From contig PMAM01000068.1 in the NCBI GenBank assembly GCA_003152595.1, positions 1 to 5,718 on the forward strand: 5,718 nucleotides of DNA, written 5' to 3'. Each line of letters starts with the position of its first letter. The stretch's first letter is position 1. The position numbers were made by a program, and so were the translations under genes. Shown piece by piece: positions 4,252-5,718 of the stretch. This DNA is from Acidobacterium sp. (GTDB lineage Bacteria > Acidobacteriota > Terriglobia > Terriglobales > Acidobacteriaceae). The notes beneath the pieces were generated by a model. The model searched no databases and was not told the origin of the DNA. It saw nothing but the letters and a program-made list of their open reading frames with translations.

Positions 4252-5718
4252 CTATCTGAAGATGAAATTCAGACCGATCAGCAAAACGATAAGGCCGACG
4301 GCAATGTAGCTGGGGCGCGCGTACCAGGCCATGTTATGTTCGACGGGCTTGGGCGTGAGGGAGTAGACCAGGCCGACGAGTTCTTTCTCCGGCCGCGGCT
4401 TCGTCATCAGGCTGATGATCACAGTGAGCGTGAAGTTGATCGTGAAGGCGAAGATCGCCTGCCAGAAGTTCAACGCCATGTCGCTGGGATAAGTATGAAC
4501 GACGTGGAGCCAGCCGCCGTGGATGCCGGGATGTTCGCCGAGGGGCAGGGTGAGGCCGTGGTGCAGCAGCGCGCCGATGGTGCCGCTGGCGAGACCGATG
4601 AACGCTGCGTGGCCGGTGGAGCGCTTCCAGAACATGCCGAGCAGGAAGGTTGCGAAGAGCGGCGCGTTCACGATGGAGAAGACCAGCTGCAGCGTGTCCA
4701 TGATGTTGTTGAAGCTGAGGACAACGTAGGCGGTCACCATCGAAATGAGAATGCCGACGACTGTGGTCCAGCGGCCCATCCTGAAGTAGTGCGCGTCGCT
4801 GGCGTGTTTGTTGATGTAGGACTGATAGATGTCGAAGGTCCAGACGGTGTTAAATGCGGTCACATTGCCGGCCATCCCGGACATGAAACTGGCGAGCAGC
4901 GCGGTGAGGCCGAGGCCGAGAATGCCGGTGGGGAAGTAGTGGAGAAGCATGTTGGGGATGGCGAGGTCGTAGTCGAGGACGGGCTGGCCGTGGGTGTCGA
5001 GCATGACTTTGCCGGTGACGGGATCGACTTTCGCGGGGATGAGGCCGCGGCCTGCGCTGAGAGTCTCTGAGCCGCTGGTGGTGGCGGTGAGGCCGGCACC
5101 GTGGTTCATCACGTGCTGCGTCACCATGGGTGTGCCGATGGCGATGAGGCCCGGCAGGATCACCAGGAATGGGAAGAACATTTTCGGAATCGCAGCGATG
5201 AGCGGAACGCGGCGCGCCGATTCCTCAGAGTTGGCTGCCATGGCCGTCTGGATGACGAGGAAATCCGTACACCAGTAGCCGAAGGAGAGCACAAAGCCGA
5301 GGCCGGCCACGAGGGCGAACCAATCGACGCCGAGGGGATTGGTATTGGGGCTGCCCATTCCCTGCCATGAATGCATGTAGGACGCCGGGAGTGAAGCTTT
5401 GAGGCCGTTCCAGCCGCCAACATTCTTCAGGCCGATCCAGACCAGGGGAAGGAAGCCGGCGACGATGAGGAAGAACTGGAGGACTTCGTTGTAGATGGCG
5501 CTGGTGAGTCCGCCGAGGAAGATGTAGCAGAGGACGATGAGGGCGGAGAGAAGGATGGCGAAGTGGAAGACCCACTCCACGGGCAGACCGAGATGGATGA
5601 ACAGCTTGTCGAAAACGTGGAGGGTCTGGATGAGCCGCGCCATGGCGTACATCGAAATGCCGGAAGAGAAGACGGTCATCACCGCAAAGCTGCAGGCATT
5701 CCAGGCGCGCGTCTTCTC
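4252..5718 (-). CDS. Sodium:solute symporter (SSF/SLC5 family), N-terminus cut by window edge
   Basis: The frame is open from the right edge (visible residue 1 is Glu, EKTRAWNACSF) to TAG at 4254-4252: 488 residues. A GTG at 5682 lies inside the family fold and is not the real start. Family members run about 550-600 residues, so the first two or so helices are missing. About eleven hydrophobic segments are visible (roughly residues 6-30, 50-71, 78-100, 133-153, 171-195, 265-290, 318-337, 343-363, 371-388, 415-437, 470-487). Family marks are GGLTSAIYNEVLQ (69-81), GYWCTD followed by IQTAMAA (147-162), the helix with ASFMSGMAGNVTAFN running into WTFDIY (276-298), and a cytoplasmic KELVGLVYSLTPKP near the end. 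A longer external loop (about 195-258) precedes that helix. By family it should import a sugar or other organic solute using the sodium gradient; the substrate cannot be read here. The cognate pathway genes are probably off the right edge. Its last codons are repeated at 3793-3812. Confidence 0.94.
   Translation of the reverse strand, partial: EKTRAWNACSFAVMTVFSSGISMYAMARLIQTLHVFDKLFIHLGLPVEWVFHFAILLSALIVLCYIFLGGLTSAIYNEVLQFFLIVAGFLPLVWIGLKNVGGWNGLKASLPASYMHSWQGMGSPNTNPLGVDWFALVAGLGFVLSFGYWCTDFLVIQTAMAANSEESARRVPLIAAIPKMFFPFLVILPGLIAIGTPMVTQHVMNHGAGLTATTSGSETLSAGRGLIPAKVDPVTGKVMLDTHGQPVLDYDLAIPNMLLHYFPTGILGLGLTALLASFMSGMAGNVTAFNTVWTFDIYQSYINKHASDAHYFRMGRWTTVVGILISMVTAYVVLSFNNIMDTLQLVFSIVNAPLFATFLLGMFWKRSTGHAAFIGLASGTIGALLHHGLTLPLGEHPGIHGGWLHVVHTYPSDMALNFWQAIFAFTINFTLTVIISLMTKPRPEKELVGLVYSLTPKPVEHNMAWYARPSYIAVGLIVLLIGLNFIFR
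4253..4272 (-). repeat. Direct repeat, proximal copy inside the symporter 3' end
   Basis: TATCTGAAGATGAAATTCAG on the plus strand, encoding the last codons (Leu-Asn-Phe-Ile-Phe-Arg) and part of the stop of the symporter. It pairs with 3793-3812 (18 of 20 identical; both mismatches are synonymous third positions). The two copies bracket the less GC-rich segment with the small hypothetical gene, as attachment-site repeats would around an element inserted at a gene's 3' end. Confidence 0.6.

Noticed and set aside
4336..5070. Plus-strand frame of 244 codons opposite the symporter
   Set aside because: Glu/Asp/Val-rich mirror of hydrophobic codons on the other strand; typical shadow of a membrane protein gene.
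1..5718. CRISPR array, tRNA or rRNA gene, transposase
   Set aside because: No regularly spaced repeats, no tRNA- or rRNA-like sequence and no transposase motif seen on either strand.

Overview
The window looks like a GC-rich bacterial chromosome, most likely an acidobacterium (Terriglobia/Acidobacteriaceae-like). That assignment is an inference. It rests on the overall style of the proteins (sodium:solute symporter, TetR plus HlyD-type efflux pair, short RHS/YD-repeat protein) and on a CGACT-GA-AGTCG palindrome in an intergenic stretch, of a kind I associate with acidobacterial intergenic DNA. No rRNA, tRNA, CRISPR, transposase or origin is visible.

Left part (1-1752): a minus-strand operon. 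A TetR-family repressor (1719 to 1003) is followed, with an ATGA stop/start overlap, by an HlyD-family periplasmic adaptor protein (1006 to the left edge, 335 residues visible, only its extreme C-terminus missing). The transport partner expected downstream lies outside the window. Just upstream of the repressor start is a pair of palindromes (1723-1738 and 1739-1752) sharing an 11-bp direct repeat. It is the best candidate for the repressor's own operator.

Middle (1796-3306): a divergently transcribed gene (1796-3016, plus strand) encodes a compact protein with one membrane anchor, an RHS-type N-terminal region and about five YD-like repeats, but no RHS core or toxin tip. It shares the 76-bp intergenic region with the repressor, so the same operator may control both. 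Converging on it is a small minus-strand gene (3306 to 3055) for an 83-residue protein with two membrane helices.

Right part (3307-5718): an approximately 480-bp stretch (3307-3791) without a convincing gene. Next comes a less GC-rich segment (about 3792-4251) holding a small hypothetical gene with a strong ribosome-binding site. Last is the C-terminal 488 residues of a sodium:solute symporter (minus strand, running off the right edge). The last codons of the symporter (Leu-Asn-Phe-Ile-Phe-Arg-stop) recur exactly 460 bp further on, on the same strand, with only synonymous changes in the LNFIFR codons. This suggests a duplicated gene end, an insertion that regenerated the gene's 3' end, or the stump of a second symporter. 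It is the most unusual structural signal in the window.
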